Positions 22,416 to 34,610 of a stretch of 64,000 nucleotides of DNA are shown in pieces. The position numbers and the translations under genes were made by a program. The stretch is from Amorphophallus konjac (Eukaryota; Streptophyta; Magnoliopsida; Alismatales; Araceae). The stretch is taken from NCBI GenBank assembly GCA_022559845.1, contig CM040128.1:270202698-270266697 (forward strand), given 5' to 3'. The notes under the pieces were generated by a model. The model was not told where the DNA came from. It saw only the letters and a program-made list of their open reading frames with translations, and ran no database searches. The stretch's first letter is position 1. Each line of letters starts with the position of its first letter.

Positions 22416-23085
22416 TAAGAAATACCATCTTGCGTGAAGCCCATGGATCCCATTATACAATTCACCCCGGCACTACCAAGATGTATCAAAATCTGGAAAG
22501 ATAATTTTGTTGGCCAGGAATGAAAAAGGATGTAGATGAGTTTGTGTCGATATGGTACAGCAGTGTGCTAATGTGGTACCTCTGATCAGACAGAAAATGT
22601 TGACAGCTTAGAGTTGACAGAAAAGCTATGCAGATCGGCACAGGCGACCATTGTAATTTGAGCCTGGAGATATGGTATTTGTAAAAATATCTCTGATGTT
22701 AGGCGTTATGAGATTTGGGAAGCGTGGAAAGCTCAGTCCCCATTATATTGGTATGTTTCCTATTATGGAACGTATGGGCCAAATGGCTTATCGACTTCAG
22801 TTGACAGCGGCAATGCAAGCAATCCACGACGTATTTCATATTTTCCAGCAAAGAAAATATGTTCCTGATGCATCTCACGTGTTAGATGATTCAGTGTGGC
22901 CTGAAGTGACTACAGATTTATCTACACCAGAGTATCCAATTCGAATTGAAGATCATCGTGAGCAACGATTAAGAAATTAGATAATCCCTCTGGTTAAAGT
23001 TGTATGGCAGCATCACTCTGGCAATGAGGCTACTTGGAAACGTGAGGATGAGATGTGTCAGCAGTTTCCTTTCTTATTTGAATAA
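22416..23085 (+). pseudogene. Ty3/gypsy remnant (unit 2) with internal deletion
   Basis: Same pol remnant as 16,322-17,595, but the 607 bp equivalent to 16,458-17,064 is missing; the join is at 22,550/22,551 with two shared bases (GA). What remains is the start of the integrase zinc domain and the GPF-to-chromodomain tail ('FVKISLMLGVMRFGKRGKLSPH' region), with stops including TAG at 22,978-22,980. Confidence 0.85.
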
Positions 23086-23182
23086 GGTATAATTTCTTTC
23101 AGGCCTCTCCTTGTGTTTCTTTTCTCTCCTTGTGCTTCCTTTTAAAATTTCGAGGATGAAATTTTTATTAGGAGGGAGGGAC

Positions 23183-25464
23183 TGTAAGGCCCGTTCTTTA
23201 ACGGATCCTTACTAGTGTCGAAATAGAATTTAATCCATGAATTTATGATATTTTTAGGGATTTAATGGGCCATTTCTAGCATTTTATCCCATTTATTAAA
23301 GGTTTTTAAGAAATTAAATGGGCATATACATAATTTTGCTTCTTTGAGGGTTAAAATGCAATTAGAGGTTAAAAATCAAAAAATATATATATTACAAAAT
23401 TTTGTTACCCAAATCGGTCGAACTCTCACCCCCCCCTCTCTCTCTCTCATTTCCTCTCTCTCCCTCACCCTCTCTCTCTCCCACGATCGTTCTCTCCCTC
23501 TCTCGGGGCGCGGCCTGACCGGGCCACTGTAGGAGACGCGGGAGGTGATGTTGGAAAGCCCGCGAAGTGAGGAGCGCGGTGACGTCAACCTCGAGACGAA
23601 CTGCGGAGCGTGGAGACGGGACCAGGCGAGGAGAGCCGCGGCGACCCTCGGCTTGCATGCTGTCTGAACGGCGTTTTCGGCACGAAATAGGTAGGGGGAT
23701 GGATGCATGACCTCGTTAAGAGCGTCTTCCCCACCATGCCCGTCGTCGTTATCTCTTCTACAGCCCGAACATCGTCTTTTATATTTTTGGAGCATGAACA
23801 TTGTCATTTATGTTTTCAATCCATCTTGGCCATTGTATTTATGTTTTCTGGGCTTATAATGGTTGTATGATGGGAGTGGATTGAGGAATGGCAAGTTTAG
23901 ACAGGTTTCCCGTTGATTCGGATCAATTGGGAGGGGACTCCATCGAGTTTCCCGTCATTTGGGGTCACTGGACGAGTAGCGGTCATTCCAGTGACTATTT
24001 TTAGGACGGCGTGAGGCGGCGGACGTTAGCGGTCGCCCCTTGATCGTTTTTTTTTTGTCATTAGCGGTCTTAGTACAACCGTTTTATGTCAGGTAGCGGC
24101 CCAGCTAATGGCCGCTACTACCCTTTGACCGTGTAAGGCGGTGGACGCTCGCGGTCTTTGACCCGACCGTCTTTTCCCCGTTCGCGATCTATCGTACGAC
24201 CGTTTTTCCTTTCGTTTAGAGAATATGTAATATCTGCGCCTTAGCGGTCATAAGGACGACCGCTTAGGCCCGGTTAGCGGTCGATCGTATGACTGTTTAC
24301 CAATCGTTCGCGGTCCTCCATTCGACCGCTAATGCCTGCAGCATGTTAGTTTTAGCCTGTTCATTTAATTATGCATTTTGTACTGCATATTTGCCATGTT
24401 TAATTATTCTTATGAGCTGTGGCATATTTTTAGATCCCAATAGAATTATTTTCTCTTTCCTTGTGATAGAACCACTAGTCGTAGCCCGACGACCTCTAGT
24501 GTCGGACCACCTGGGAGAGGTGCCGGGGTAGTCCCGGTTTACGATTTTTAAGCTAGTTTCCATGGGCCCCTTTGCTTGATAGTAGCGTCCTACTAGGGGG
24601 GGAAACTAACTAGAGGCCTGGCTCATGGTATTGAGTCCGTGTGTGCACACGTGGTCAGGGGCTTGGACTGACACTGACGAGTGTTACCCTGACTTGTTCT
24701 TATTTTCTGGTACTGTTACGTGTCTCACTTGTCGTGATCCAGACTTGTGTAGATACTTGAGACGCAATGTAAGCCGCCAGTGGACGCATCTGATTTCTCT
24801 TTCTAGTGGTCCTTTTTTCTCCTGTCACTTGGGAATGTTGAGGTTTATTCTATTGGTAGATTTAGTTCATGACGCTCGTGCTTAAATTAAACTGGCATCA
24901 TAGCGGTTATTAAACTGCTTAGATAGTTTTACAGCTTTACTAAAGTGTTGTTTAATTCTGCCAATGCATGCTTTAATTGCTTTCCTTTGTTTAGTGGCGA
25001 GGTAGGGATCTGCGTGACCCCTACTGAGTCTTGTTGAGAGACTCACCCTTGCTTTTCCAGGTGAGCAGCCTCAGCCGTCTTTCGGAGCTTCCCGTGCTTT
25101 TGACAGCCGTACTTAGTGCCAACAGTGGTCGGTCAGTAGGTTGTTAGTGGTCTTTTGTTCTTTCTTGTACCTTTTGGCCGGAGTATGCCCCGTGTAGTTG
25201 TATATTTTGACTCTTGTACAGCTGTTGGACTTGTATAAATTATGGATCTGGACTATTATATAAATTATCACTCTGATATTTAAATTGCTTCCATTTATAG
25301 TTCAAATTGTTGCTATAATTAATATTACACGTGTGTACTTCCAATTCGTTATGCATCATCTCGACAAAGTCCTCCAACCCTTACGGGGCCTCATCAGCCT
25401 CTTGGGTGACTTTCCCAAGTTCTTGGTATCGGTTTACCAGTATCCGGATCGCCGGGTCATTACA
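23183..25464 (+). repeat. Complete 3' LTR of the second Ty3 element (unit 2)
   Basis: Starts TGTAAGGCCCG after a polypurine tract and ends GGGTCATTACA, 2282 bp. The first ~1.2 kb matches the truncated unit-1 LTR. It contains the GCGGTC/GACCGC array (about 23,978-24,335) and a CT-rich tract (23,432-23,503). Sequence after 25,464 is the flank that also precedes the Ty3 insertion in unit 1. Confidence 0.82.
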
Positions 25465-25679
25465 GTTGTGGTCTGTATTTTCGGGGGAAGTATCACCATA
25501 GTTTCTGAATTTAGAGCGTGGATTTTTGGAGTCAACTCTAGTAGTCGACTCTGAGACTCCGCGATAATTCACAGGTAGGGGTCGTCTCCGGTAGCCGACC
25601 TTGTACTCAGATGATAAAGCTACGCACATATTTTTATTTTTATTGTGTGTGTGTATGTGTGTGTGTGTGTGTGTGTGTG
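25465..25679. repeat. Left edge of unit 3: empty integration site
   Basis: 25,465-25,612 matches 21-172 and 25,613 onward matches 10,791 onward, with CAGAT present once at 25,608-25,612. This is the pre-insertion allele of the chromovirus, preserved in a paralogous copy. The (TG)n tract at 25,644-25,679 is the short counterpart of 10,917-10,998. Confidence 0.92.
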
Positions 25680-26175
25680 AGGTTATCCAACAATAAACAT
25701 CCAAAAAAATATTTAAGTTAGTCAACTTGAGTTCTCGATCATTCTTCTCGAACAAACAAGTTAGAGCACTAAATTGAGGTCACTTACTTTTTTCTAAACA
25801 ACAACTATATCAGATATAAGCATAAGAATACTTGATTAAGAAAACTATTTTTTTGTAAATCTGTTTCTGACTTCAATATTTTGGACTCCAACTGACAGAA
25901 CTTTAATCTTACATGAAGTTTGAGCAGCATCGAGATGCATATATCTTCTTTAGGACTTTAAATTGCCTGACTTAATAAAACTTATGATTTTTTCTTGCTC
26001 AGCCTTAACTTTCCCTCTTCTTTTCTTTTCTTAATAATAGGAATAGAAACATGTTGGCACAAGCAAATCAAAAGGATATTGTTAATGATTTACACTTTTT
26101 TGATAGAGCTGGTTCAAATCAAAAAACTCAACTACATTTTCAAAATCGGTATTTCAATGGGAGATAAATACTTAC

Positions 26176-26277
26176 AGAGGTGCCTATTTTGTCTATCAAA
26201 ATAAGGTCATCATCCACCAAACTTTTAACAACATCCTTCACAGACTGGCTGATGACTCCTTTCGCACAACCAAACAC
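26176..26277 (-). pseudogene. MND1: Captured MND1 exon (unit 3)
   Basis: Same 102-nt exon as 11,527-11,628 with acceptor TCTCAG and donor GTAAGT. Residues include 'KGVISQSVKDVVKSLVDDDL' and 'DKIGTS'; the VDDD here is closer to the family than the unit-1 copy, while a Lys before DKIG has become Ile. A fragment only, without the coiled-coil remainder of MND1. Confidence 0.8.
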
Positions 26278-27244
26278 CTGAGAGGTGTGGACATCGACGT
26301 AGGTGACATAGACTACGCTGGCCTCACGGTGAAGCTGCAACTGCAGGCTACCAGACTCATTCGTTGTGAACCATAGCATTGCGACCGACGGCGATGGCAT
26401 GTTGGAGGAGTAGGGAATGTTGGAGACAGAGACATCGGGAAACTCGTGCACCATCCTCTATTTCTGAGACCCTAGGGCCCCCTCCATTTCTGCTTAATTT
26501 CCCTCTCTCCCCCTCGTTGGCGAACACCGAGATGTGTAGGGAGTTGGGGTTTATAGAAGAAGATGGAGAAGGCAGCTAGGATTTTAATTAGATTGTGCTC
26601 AGTGGTGACGAAGGGGATGGCTATGAGGCCCCATCCACTGCGGCAGATACGATGGTGGTGTACTCAGGATCCAGGGAGAAGAAAGGGAAGGGGTGGGGGA
26701 GGAAGAGAAAGAGGGAGAGGATGGGTGAGATTTGGGAGAAATCCAGTGTTAAAATGAGAATAATTGAAAAACATCAGGCGGCAGTTTTGCGGTCATCTGG
26801 GTCGTCACAAATTTCTATATTTTTTATTTTTTTTATTTGAACTAAGCAATATCCAAAGTCTCAATCACTCTCAAATTTCTACTGCTTGAGATGGGATAGG
26901 TCCAGTCCATACCTACGATAGGAGAATCCTTAATTTTTTTTTCATTAGCCTGATAGATTTCTATGACATTACTGAACGGTAGGTATGTGACATCACGTAC
27001 TTATGACACTGACCGTAGGTAATTCAATCTATACCAACGATAACATAGTTGTAGGTAAATGTCGCAGGTATACCTAACTATTCATACGGCTCTACCAAAC
27101 TATAGGTATGATACACCACATACCTACGACATTGAGCGTAGCTAATATATAAACCTATAAAATCATAGATATTGTCCAATCTATTCTTACGACTAATAGA
27201 ACTGTAGGTAAGTGTCGTAAGTATAGGTCCTTTTTGGTGTAGTG
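26278..27244. mobile_element. CACTA right end (unit 3)
   Basis: Counterpart of 11,629-12,574, ending with TTTTTGGTGTAGTG at 27,231-27,244 and with the same subterminal TACCTACG motifs. A left terminus is again missing. The purine-rich tract at 26,679-26,720 and the word CATACCTACGA recur in all copies. Confidence 0.74.
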
Positions 27245-28089
27245 AACAAAGCGCACAACTCATGACTATGTAATATGGGATTTAATATCACAATAAAATT
27301 TATTGAGTCATCCAAATGAAATCTTAAATTAATAATGATTAGGGAAAGACACCACATTATATTCTTTTCTTTGTCCTCATTAAAAATGAGACTATAAATT
27401 CTTGCAGCCTCCAATTCACATCTGGTATGTGTTGCAGTGTCCTAAGCGGAGTAGTCGGTCAAAGTAAGTAAGTTTGCATAATATATGTATGTAAACCGCA
27501 TATATATATATAAAGAACAATTCCGCCCACCACCAAGTTGGCAGAGATATGATTTTATATTTGTATATTATGGTTCATACTAAACACTTACAATCTGCAT
27601 GCGTGTTAAAATGTTAGTTTTATACGACCTTTGCTTCTCGTTGGCCCATTTCGACCCATTTTTTATTCTGATTCTTTATCCTTCCATTTTTCATTAATGA
27701 GGAAAAATGCAGGAGATATAACATAATGATGGTATATTTTCATGTATTTTCATTTTAGACTACATATTAATGACAGTCATAAGTAATTAAATTTATCTAA
27801 TTTATATATAGCTACATACCTTTGTAATAGTGCTATACGTCATCTATATTTTTAAGTCCGAATCTTTGATATGTGATCGTATAATAATACACTGCGCCTA
27901 TGGCATATCGAAGTTTTGAATAATATTTATTTATTATTATTTTTAAAAAAAATAAGATGAATTATGTCTGCACCATAATTAATGAACTAAGTATATGTAT
28001 CAGTGCTCCAAGAAGTTTGTTTTTTATTACGAACAGGGAATAGTATCAACTAGATCTGGACATTTCAAAGGTTCGACACCACCCTGAAA
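27245..28089. other. Spacer downstream of dioxygenase copy 3
   Basis: AT-rich, no gene. It contains the 330-bp block 27,574-27,903, flanked by TATGG repeats, which unit 1 has lost and of which unit 2 keeps only the distal part. Confidence 0.65.
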
Positions 28090-29535
28090 CTAGAGAATAG
28101 GTCTAAACATGTCCAAGCAGCTCCCGGTTGCCAGCCCTCCATTCCAGAACTTCTGGTAGTACTCCTCGTAGGTGAAGCTTCGGTAGGCTAAGGTGTGCTC
28201 TTCGTCGACTAGATGTGGAGGTGGCCCAATAAGAGCCTCCGGCGACGGGCAGTAGAACGTCGGCACAGAGATCCTCTCCCTACTGCTATTGACGAGTGCA
28301 CGGTGGAGGACGCTTTTGCAACGACCATTGCTCAGTACCTGCAATAACAGAGCACGTAGAGTTGGCCCTCCGTGAGGAACATGCACGTTTAAATTAATGC
28401 TTAAAGGGATCAAGAGACATTAGCGGTGAAAGAAGCGTTTGGTTCAGAGAGTAGATTAGTCATTAATTAGTTTCCAATCTTTTCCGTCTCATATATACAT
28501 ATATATACCTGAATCTGATCGCCGATGTTTATGATGAGGGTGCCCGGCATGGGATTTATGGCGACCCATTTGCCGTCTTTGAGAACCTGCAATCCGGTGA
28601 CGTCGTCGTCTTGCAGGAGGACGGTGATGGCGTTGGGATCCTTGTGGCCCGGCAGGCCGTAGGTCATCTCCGGGTCGGGGCAAGGCGGGTAGTAGTTGAT
28701 GGCCATATGTTGCGCCTGCCTTCCCATGGCCTCCACCATGTAGTCCCTTGGCAGCCCCAGGCTCTCTGAAATGGCCCCCAACAGCCTCACAGCCAGTGCC
28801 CTTGCATGTCTCGAGTACTCACCCACGACGTCCCTGCACCGGCCATTCCCAGCATATGATATGCATGCACACGAGATGTACATAAAACACATGCATATAT
28901 AGGAGTCTGAAAATCAAATAGTTGAGTCTGAAAACAGTAGTTGTACGTAACACACCTGAAACACGGAGGGTTGGACGGCCACTCGTGCATGAAATCCTCC
29001 AAAGGGTAGCAGTGGAGCCTCAAGAAGTCCCTCCAGTTGCTCACCTTCTCGGTCTTCACGTTGAAGCTGGTGGAGAGGCGAGTGGATTTGCTGGGGTCTT
29101 CGGAGTAGTACTTGAGCCTCTCGTCCTCGGGCAACTGGAAGAATTCCCGTGCGACCCGTAGCATGCTCTCCACCACCGGTCGCGGTATCCCATGGTTCTT
29201 AATCTACATAACATATATATATGAAGAGGGATCGATTAATTAGAAGAGATCTCATGAATCGACATGGACACGGGAAATTAATCAAACACCTCGATCACCT
29301 GAAAGAAGCCGTCGCACTGGCAAGCCCGGCCGATGGCCTCCACGACACTCCGGCGCCCGGCTCCATCGATGCCCTGTAGATCTATCAAGGGGATCGATGT
29401 GTCTGAAGCCTGGACAACGTCCACGAGATTCGGGCGGTCTGAGGCGGGCCGAATGTACTTCGAAGGAACGGTGCTCCTGTTCTGAGCCACCATGTCGCTC
29501 AGCAGGAGTACCCTGGGGCAGCTGGCAGCGGCCAT
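28090..29535 (-). CDS. DMR6-like: DMR6-like 2-oxoglutarate/Fe(II) dioxygenase, copy 3
   Basis: Exons 29,535-29,299, 29,203-28,956, 28,833-28,509 and 28,338-28,090; 352 aa, no stops, splice sites intact. Nearly identical to copy 1, with N26K, E163D and Y277C. The catalytic H225, D227, H282 and the R292/S294 clamp are present. Y277C is next to the position changed in copy 2 (275), in the strand leading to H282, so copies 2 and 3 both depart from copy 1 at the edge of the active site. The role is the same as for copy 1: salicylate 5-hydroxylase or flavone synthase type. Being in the unit with the least-rearranged flanks, it may be the ancestral copy (inference). Confidence 0.92.
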
Positions 29536-30016
29536 GGTTGCCCTCCGGTACTCTGTGGCGATCGAGGAGCAAAGGCGCCGGGAGGAGACCACGAGCAGGT
29601 TCACCCGGCCAGCTAGCTGCATGCAGGGCGTGCTCTTCGGTATGCAGCAGCCAGCGCACGCACGCCCATTATATGTAATCTTGTCGCCTGGCTTCTGCAA
29701 CACAGCAATCCCACCACTAGCTAGCTAGCTAGTTTGCCCCCGTCGTCACATCCGTGGGCGACTTCGGTAATCAGTGACGTCGGCACCGTGTCGCTGGCGG
29801 ACGTCAGAGGAGTCCGTTCGTCTGTGCGTGTGGACACCTGTACGGCGGCGGGGCCGGGAGCGGTCTTAGGTGTATGTTTCGGCTCTCACTGTTGGGGGGG
29901 GGGATTCATATTTTCTCTCCGGGGTTCGGCAGCGGGCCGTGTCACACGGTCTCGTCGCACACCATGACGTGTGGGATAACGTCTGGCGGGATGACGTCTG
30001 TGAGATGACGTCACGG
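29536..30016 (-). promoter_or_regulatory. Promoter of dioxygenase copy 3 with TGACG cluster
   Basis: TATA-like box near 29,670 and TGACG cores at about 29,774, 29,965, 29,991 and the palindromic TGACGTCA near 30,005-30,014, in the same arrangement as copies 1 and 2. A short block ('tcatcgggcggcat' in the others) is deleted near 29,865 and a G-run has expanded near 29,896. Confidence 0.62.
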
Positions 30017-30804
30017 GGATCTGGCTATGACGCCGTTTTCTTTTTTTTCTTGCGTGATTGCCGTCCGTCGATGGCAAGCGACGCGGGGTATGATGAGATG
30101 CACAGTCCTTAAGAAGAAATAATTGTTTGTCCGGCCACGTCTCTTTTCAACCAGACGTACAACTACGTATTTTCTCCCGCGATGATATTAAAATAAAGGG
30201 GGAGATCATAATGAAAGCGATGCGGTGGATCCTTTTGTTGGAAAAAAAATAAACTTGAATTTGAGGATCTCAACGAAGGTATTAGTTTGACCCATGTTCA
30301 TGCATATGCATGGAGTTAACCAGATGAGTACATTTGTGGTGGTGTCAGGAAGAGTTATTCACTTTTATCTATTATTTAATTGATTTATTGTTTTATCTTT
30401 CACTTATTTTTGTAATGTCAAGTCAATACAAATTGATCTTGAAACTTTTGTAAAAAAATAACATAGAAGAATAAAACTTTCCATTTTAAAGTGTTCTAAT
30501 CCTACTTTCTATGTCTTATGTGAAACTTATCATCATCTCATGTTGTACTTATCTTACTTCCTATGTCTATGTCTTACGTGAAACGTGCCCAAACCTAACG
30601 AAGTGATATCAGAGATAGAGATTCTTCGATGCTGTACTTATCTCGTTCTATGGTTATTCAGATAACATCGATTTTGATGCAGCTCATAATTCTTAAGTTG
30701 ACGAATGACAACTATCACTGCACGAAGATGCGACGTTTCTAACGAAAAAATTTCATTAAAAATACAACGAAAACTCAATTCTCAAGTTGACGAAGGACAA
30801 CTAT
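30017..30804. other. Intergenic sequence, unit 3
   Basis: Counterpart of 15,051-15,819. A degraded first copy of the CACTA terminus (CACTGCACGAAGATG) lies at 30,716. No gene seen. Confidence 0.5.
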
Positions 30805-31346
30805 CACTACAAGAAAATGTAATATTTTTGAAGTAGAATGTTAGTCAAAAATCCGTCCAAAAATTAATTTTGGACGGATTTTTGACATATTTCATATGAA
30901 AATTGACCATCAGATATTCTTAGTCGGTAATTTTCGACGGCCCCAAAATCTGTCCGAAATTTTCGATAGAAACAAGTCAGTCAGAAATATCGTCAAAATA
31001 TTGTCCAATAGAATATTCCGACATAAAAATTAACCGTCAATAATTCCATCAAAAATATTTCCGACGGAACAAGCATGCATCAGAAATACCGTCGGAACAA
31101 TTCCCATGAAAACAATTCTATCAAAACTTTTCAGACAGATTATTTTATCCGTCATAATTGTTGTAAGAAACATCTTTGATTTTTTAAAAAAATATATAAG
31201 TCATATAAAATTCTGTTTAAATAAAAACATAGCACAACATCTACACATCACAATGACAAATAAAATAAATAATTAAATTATAATACAAAACTATTTAAAT
31301 AAAATATTTTAAAAGTATCAATTTTATTACATCATTATAAAAATAA

Positions 31347-31411
31347 TCAACAAATATCATCCGCGTCCTCCATGTCCTCATCCACGTCCTGCTCGTCCCC
31401 TTCGTCGCCAC
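31347..31411 (-). pseudogene. Last exon of the CACTA-borne gene (acidic tail)
   Basis: Acceptor CTAACAG at 31,412 is followed by an open frame encoding the acidic peptide 'GGDEGDEQDVDEDMEDADD' plus two residues and TGA at 31,347-31,349. Acidic C-termini fit the gene family read at 34,611-35,104, and strand and position agree. The link across the intervening ~2.9 kb is inferred. Confidence 0.5.
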
Positions 31412-31546
31412 CTGTTAGAGGATCATATATTGAAAAAATAATAACAATAGACATGTATGAATAAATCAAAAATATTATTTAAAAATAAATTGAATAATTT
31501 ACTTAATTTTATAAAATTTAACCAATATGATATATACATTAATTAT

Positions 31547-34080
31547 TTAAGTTAGTTCTCGGAGGGCTAATTTTAACGTCAAACCTAAATCGGGTATCCA
31601 AATCAGATTCGGACAACTCTCCTAAGTAAATCTCACCACCCAGATCGCGTTGAAACGATCGACAAGTCAATCAGGCTAGTATTTCAAATTTTAAACCCCT
31701 GAACCCAAGTTCTTTAATTTTAAACTAAGTGCATTCGGATAATGCTATTTTGAGCGTTGAGCCCAAACCGGATATCCAATTTAGATTCCATCAGCTCTCC
31801 CAAGTCACTCTCATCACGCAGGTCGCGTTAGAATGATTGGCACACCTATCAGGTCGATATTTCAAATTTTGAACTCTCGAACGTCAGTTCTCTGACTTGT
31901 TTTAAACTAAGTTAGTTCTGAATTGGATAATGTTAACGTGGGGCCCAAACCAGATATCCAAATCGGATTTTGTCAGCTCTCCCAAGTCAATCTTACCACC
32001 CAGGTCATGTTAGAATAATCGACACGTCGATCAGAGTGGTACTTTAAATTTTGGATCCCCGAACCCAAGTTCTTTAATTTTAAACTAAGTGCATTCGAAG
32101 AATGCTATTTTGAGTGTCGAGTCCAAATCGGATATCCGATTTGGATTCTGTCAACTCTCCCAAGTCACTTTCACCACCCAGGTCACGTTGGAACGATCGG
32201 CATGCCGATCAGATCGGTATTTCAAATTTTGGACGCCCGAACATTATTTCTCTTATTTGTTTTAAACTAAGTTATATATGAATTAGGTAATTTTAACGAC
32301 GAGTCCAAACTAGGTATCCAAATCGGATTCCGTCAGCTCTCTCAAGTCAGTCTCACCACTTAAGTCATGTTAGAATAATCGGCACGTCGATCAGACTGAT
32401 ATTTTAGATTTTGGACCTCCGAGCCTAAGTTCTTTAATTTTAAAATAAGTGCATTCGAAGAATCCTATTTTAAGTGTCGAGCTCAAACTGGATATCCGAT
32501 TTAGACTCCGTCAGCTCTCTCAAGTCACTCTTATCACCCAGGTCGCGTTGGACTGATCGGCACACCGATTAGATCGGAATTTCAAATTTTGGACTCCTGA
32601 ACGCCAATTTTCTGATTTATTTTAAACTAAGTTACTTCTAAATTGGGTAATTTTATAGTCGGGCCCAAACCGAGTATCCAAATCGGATTCCGTCAACTAT
32701 TTTAAGTCAGTCTCACCACTTATGTCGTATTGGAACAATCAACACGCCGATCAGACCAGAATTTTTATTTTGGACTCTAGAACTCAAGTTCTTTAATTTT
32801 AAACTAAGTGCATTCGGAGAATGCAATTTTGAGCGTCGAGCCCAAACCAGATATCCGATTTGGATTCCGTCAGTTCTTCAAGTCACTCTCACCACGCAGG
32901 TCATGTTGGAATGATCGGCACGCCGATCAGGACAGTATTTCAAATTTTGGACCCCCCGAACACCATATCTCTAATTTATTTTAAACTAAGTTACTTCTTA
33001 ATTACGTAAATTTAACGCCAGGCACAAATCGGGTATCCAAATTAGATTCCGTCAGCTCTCCCAAGTCAGTTTCACCACCCATGTCATGTTGGAATAATCG
33101 GCATGCCGATCAAAATGGTATTTTAGATTTTGGACTCTCAAAGTCAAGTTCTTTAATTTAAAATTAAATGCATTCGGAGAAAGCTATTTTAAACGTCGGG
33201 TCCAAACCGGATATCCAATTTAGATTCTATCAGCTCTTCCAAGTCACTCTCACCATCCTGGTCGCGTTGGAATGATCGGCACGCCAATTAGACAAGTATT
33301 TCAAATTTTAGACTCCAGAACGCCAATTCTCTGATTTGTTTTAAACTAAGTTGTTTCTAAATTGAATAATTTTAACATCGGACCCAAACTGGGTATCCAA
33401 ATCGGATTTCGTCAGCTCTCCCAAGTCAATCTCACCACCTAAGTCATGTTGGAATAATCGGGACCCCGATCAGACCGGTATTTTAAATTTTCAGGCTCCG
33501 AACTCAAATTCTTTAATTTTAAACTAAGCGCATTCGAAAAATACTATTTTGAGTGTGTCGAGCCCAAACTGGATATCCGATTTGGATTTCGTCAGCTCTT
33601 CCAAATCACTCTCAGCACCCAAGTCGCATTGAAATAATCGACATGCCGATCACGCATGTATTTCAAATTTTAAACTCTCGAACGTCTGTTCTCTGATTTG
33701 TTTTAAACTAAGTTAGTTTTGAATTAGGTAATTTTAACTTCAGGCCCAAACCGGGTATCTAAATCGGATTCGGTCAGCTCTCCCAAGTCACTTTCACCAC
33801 TCAAGTCGTGTTGAAACAATCGGCACACCGATCAGACTGTTATTTCATATTTTAAACCCCCAACTTGAACTCTCTAGTTTGTTTTAAACTAAGTTATTTT
33901 GGATAGTATAATTTTAAGGCCCAAGCCCAAACTAGACATCCGATTTGGATTCCGTCATCTCTTACAGGTCACTCTCACCACCCACGTCGCGTTGGAACAA
34001 TGGCATGTCGATCAGACTAGTATTTAAGATTTTAAACCCCCAACTTGAGCTCTTTGATTTGTTTTAAACTAAGTTAATTT
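31547..34080. repeat. ~180-bp tandem repeat array with dimeric (360-bp) order
   Basis: About 14 monomers. Two alternating variants give an exact higher-order period: the variant-A word AAGTGCATTCG (or close) starts at 31,727, 32,087, 32,447, 32,807, 33,166 and 33,526 (steps of 359-360). The variant-B word AAGTTA-TTCT lies halfway (31,547, 31,909 and so on). Each monomer carries a core like 'ggatatccgatttggattc', then 'gtcagctctcccaagtcac' and 'ggtcgcgttggaa-gatcgg'. It lies between exons of the CACTA gene. Monomers differ at many sites, so the array is old. Confidence 0.93.
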
Positions 34081-34129
34081 TCACATTAGTTTCTTTGAAC
34101 TAAATAGGAGTATTATAACTCTAAATTAT

Positions 34130-34545
34130 GAGAAATTAAAATTTATAACTCACATGAGGGGGTTATTCTTAGGCTAAGGGTGCTCCATGAGGAGGCAAAA
34201 CCACTGCCTAGGTGAGGAGGGCGGAGACGGCCTGCGTAACAGAATCTCTAAATGTAGACATCTCCTATCGGGCGATGTCTCTGATGTCGCTCGGAGAAGT
34301 ACTGGGGTCGGGTGGAGGCGTACTGAAGGCACTGCTACTAGTCGGGGCAGCGCCTGAACTTACACAAGATGATATCACCGTGCTACTGTCCAAGCTCTAC
34401 CTGAAACCATATAGCTGACCTTTCTTCGGTGCGCCAACTGCCGCCACCCATGCCATCAGATCTAACTCTGGCTACTGCACACCCCCTCCCCGTACTTCTC
34501 TGTCACATGTCTGCTATGACTCCTACAAATTGAATCAAAAAGCTT
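34130..34545 (-). pseudogene. CACTA-borne gene, internal exon (degraded)
   Basis: On the minus strand a piece reads 'AWVAAVGAPKKGQLYGFR', resembling the conserved 'W..a.G.pkkgrvyGlg' segment of plant En/Spm-associated proteins. A neighbouring frame upstream reads 'SHSRHVTEKYGEG'. Stops and frame changes separate these pieces, so the exon is not intact. Confidence 0.5.
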
Positions 34546-34610
34546 GTAAGTTTCATATGAATCATTTATATTTAAATGAAAAAAAAACTTGTATATGTAT
34601 ATAAACTTAC

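Noticed and set aside
23376..23807. Minus-strand Arg/Glu-rich frames over the CT-rich tract of the LTR (also at 17,886-18,165)
   Set aside because: They translate a GAGAGA repeat and lie entirely within an LTR.
31547..34080. The tandem array as a centromeric satellite block
   Set aside because: It lies between exons of a CACTA-borne gene and has only ~14 diverged monomers, so an internal transposon repeat is the simpler reading.
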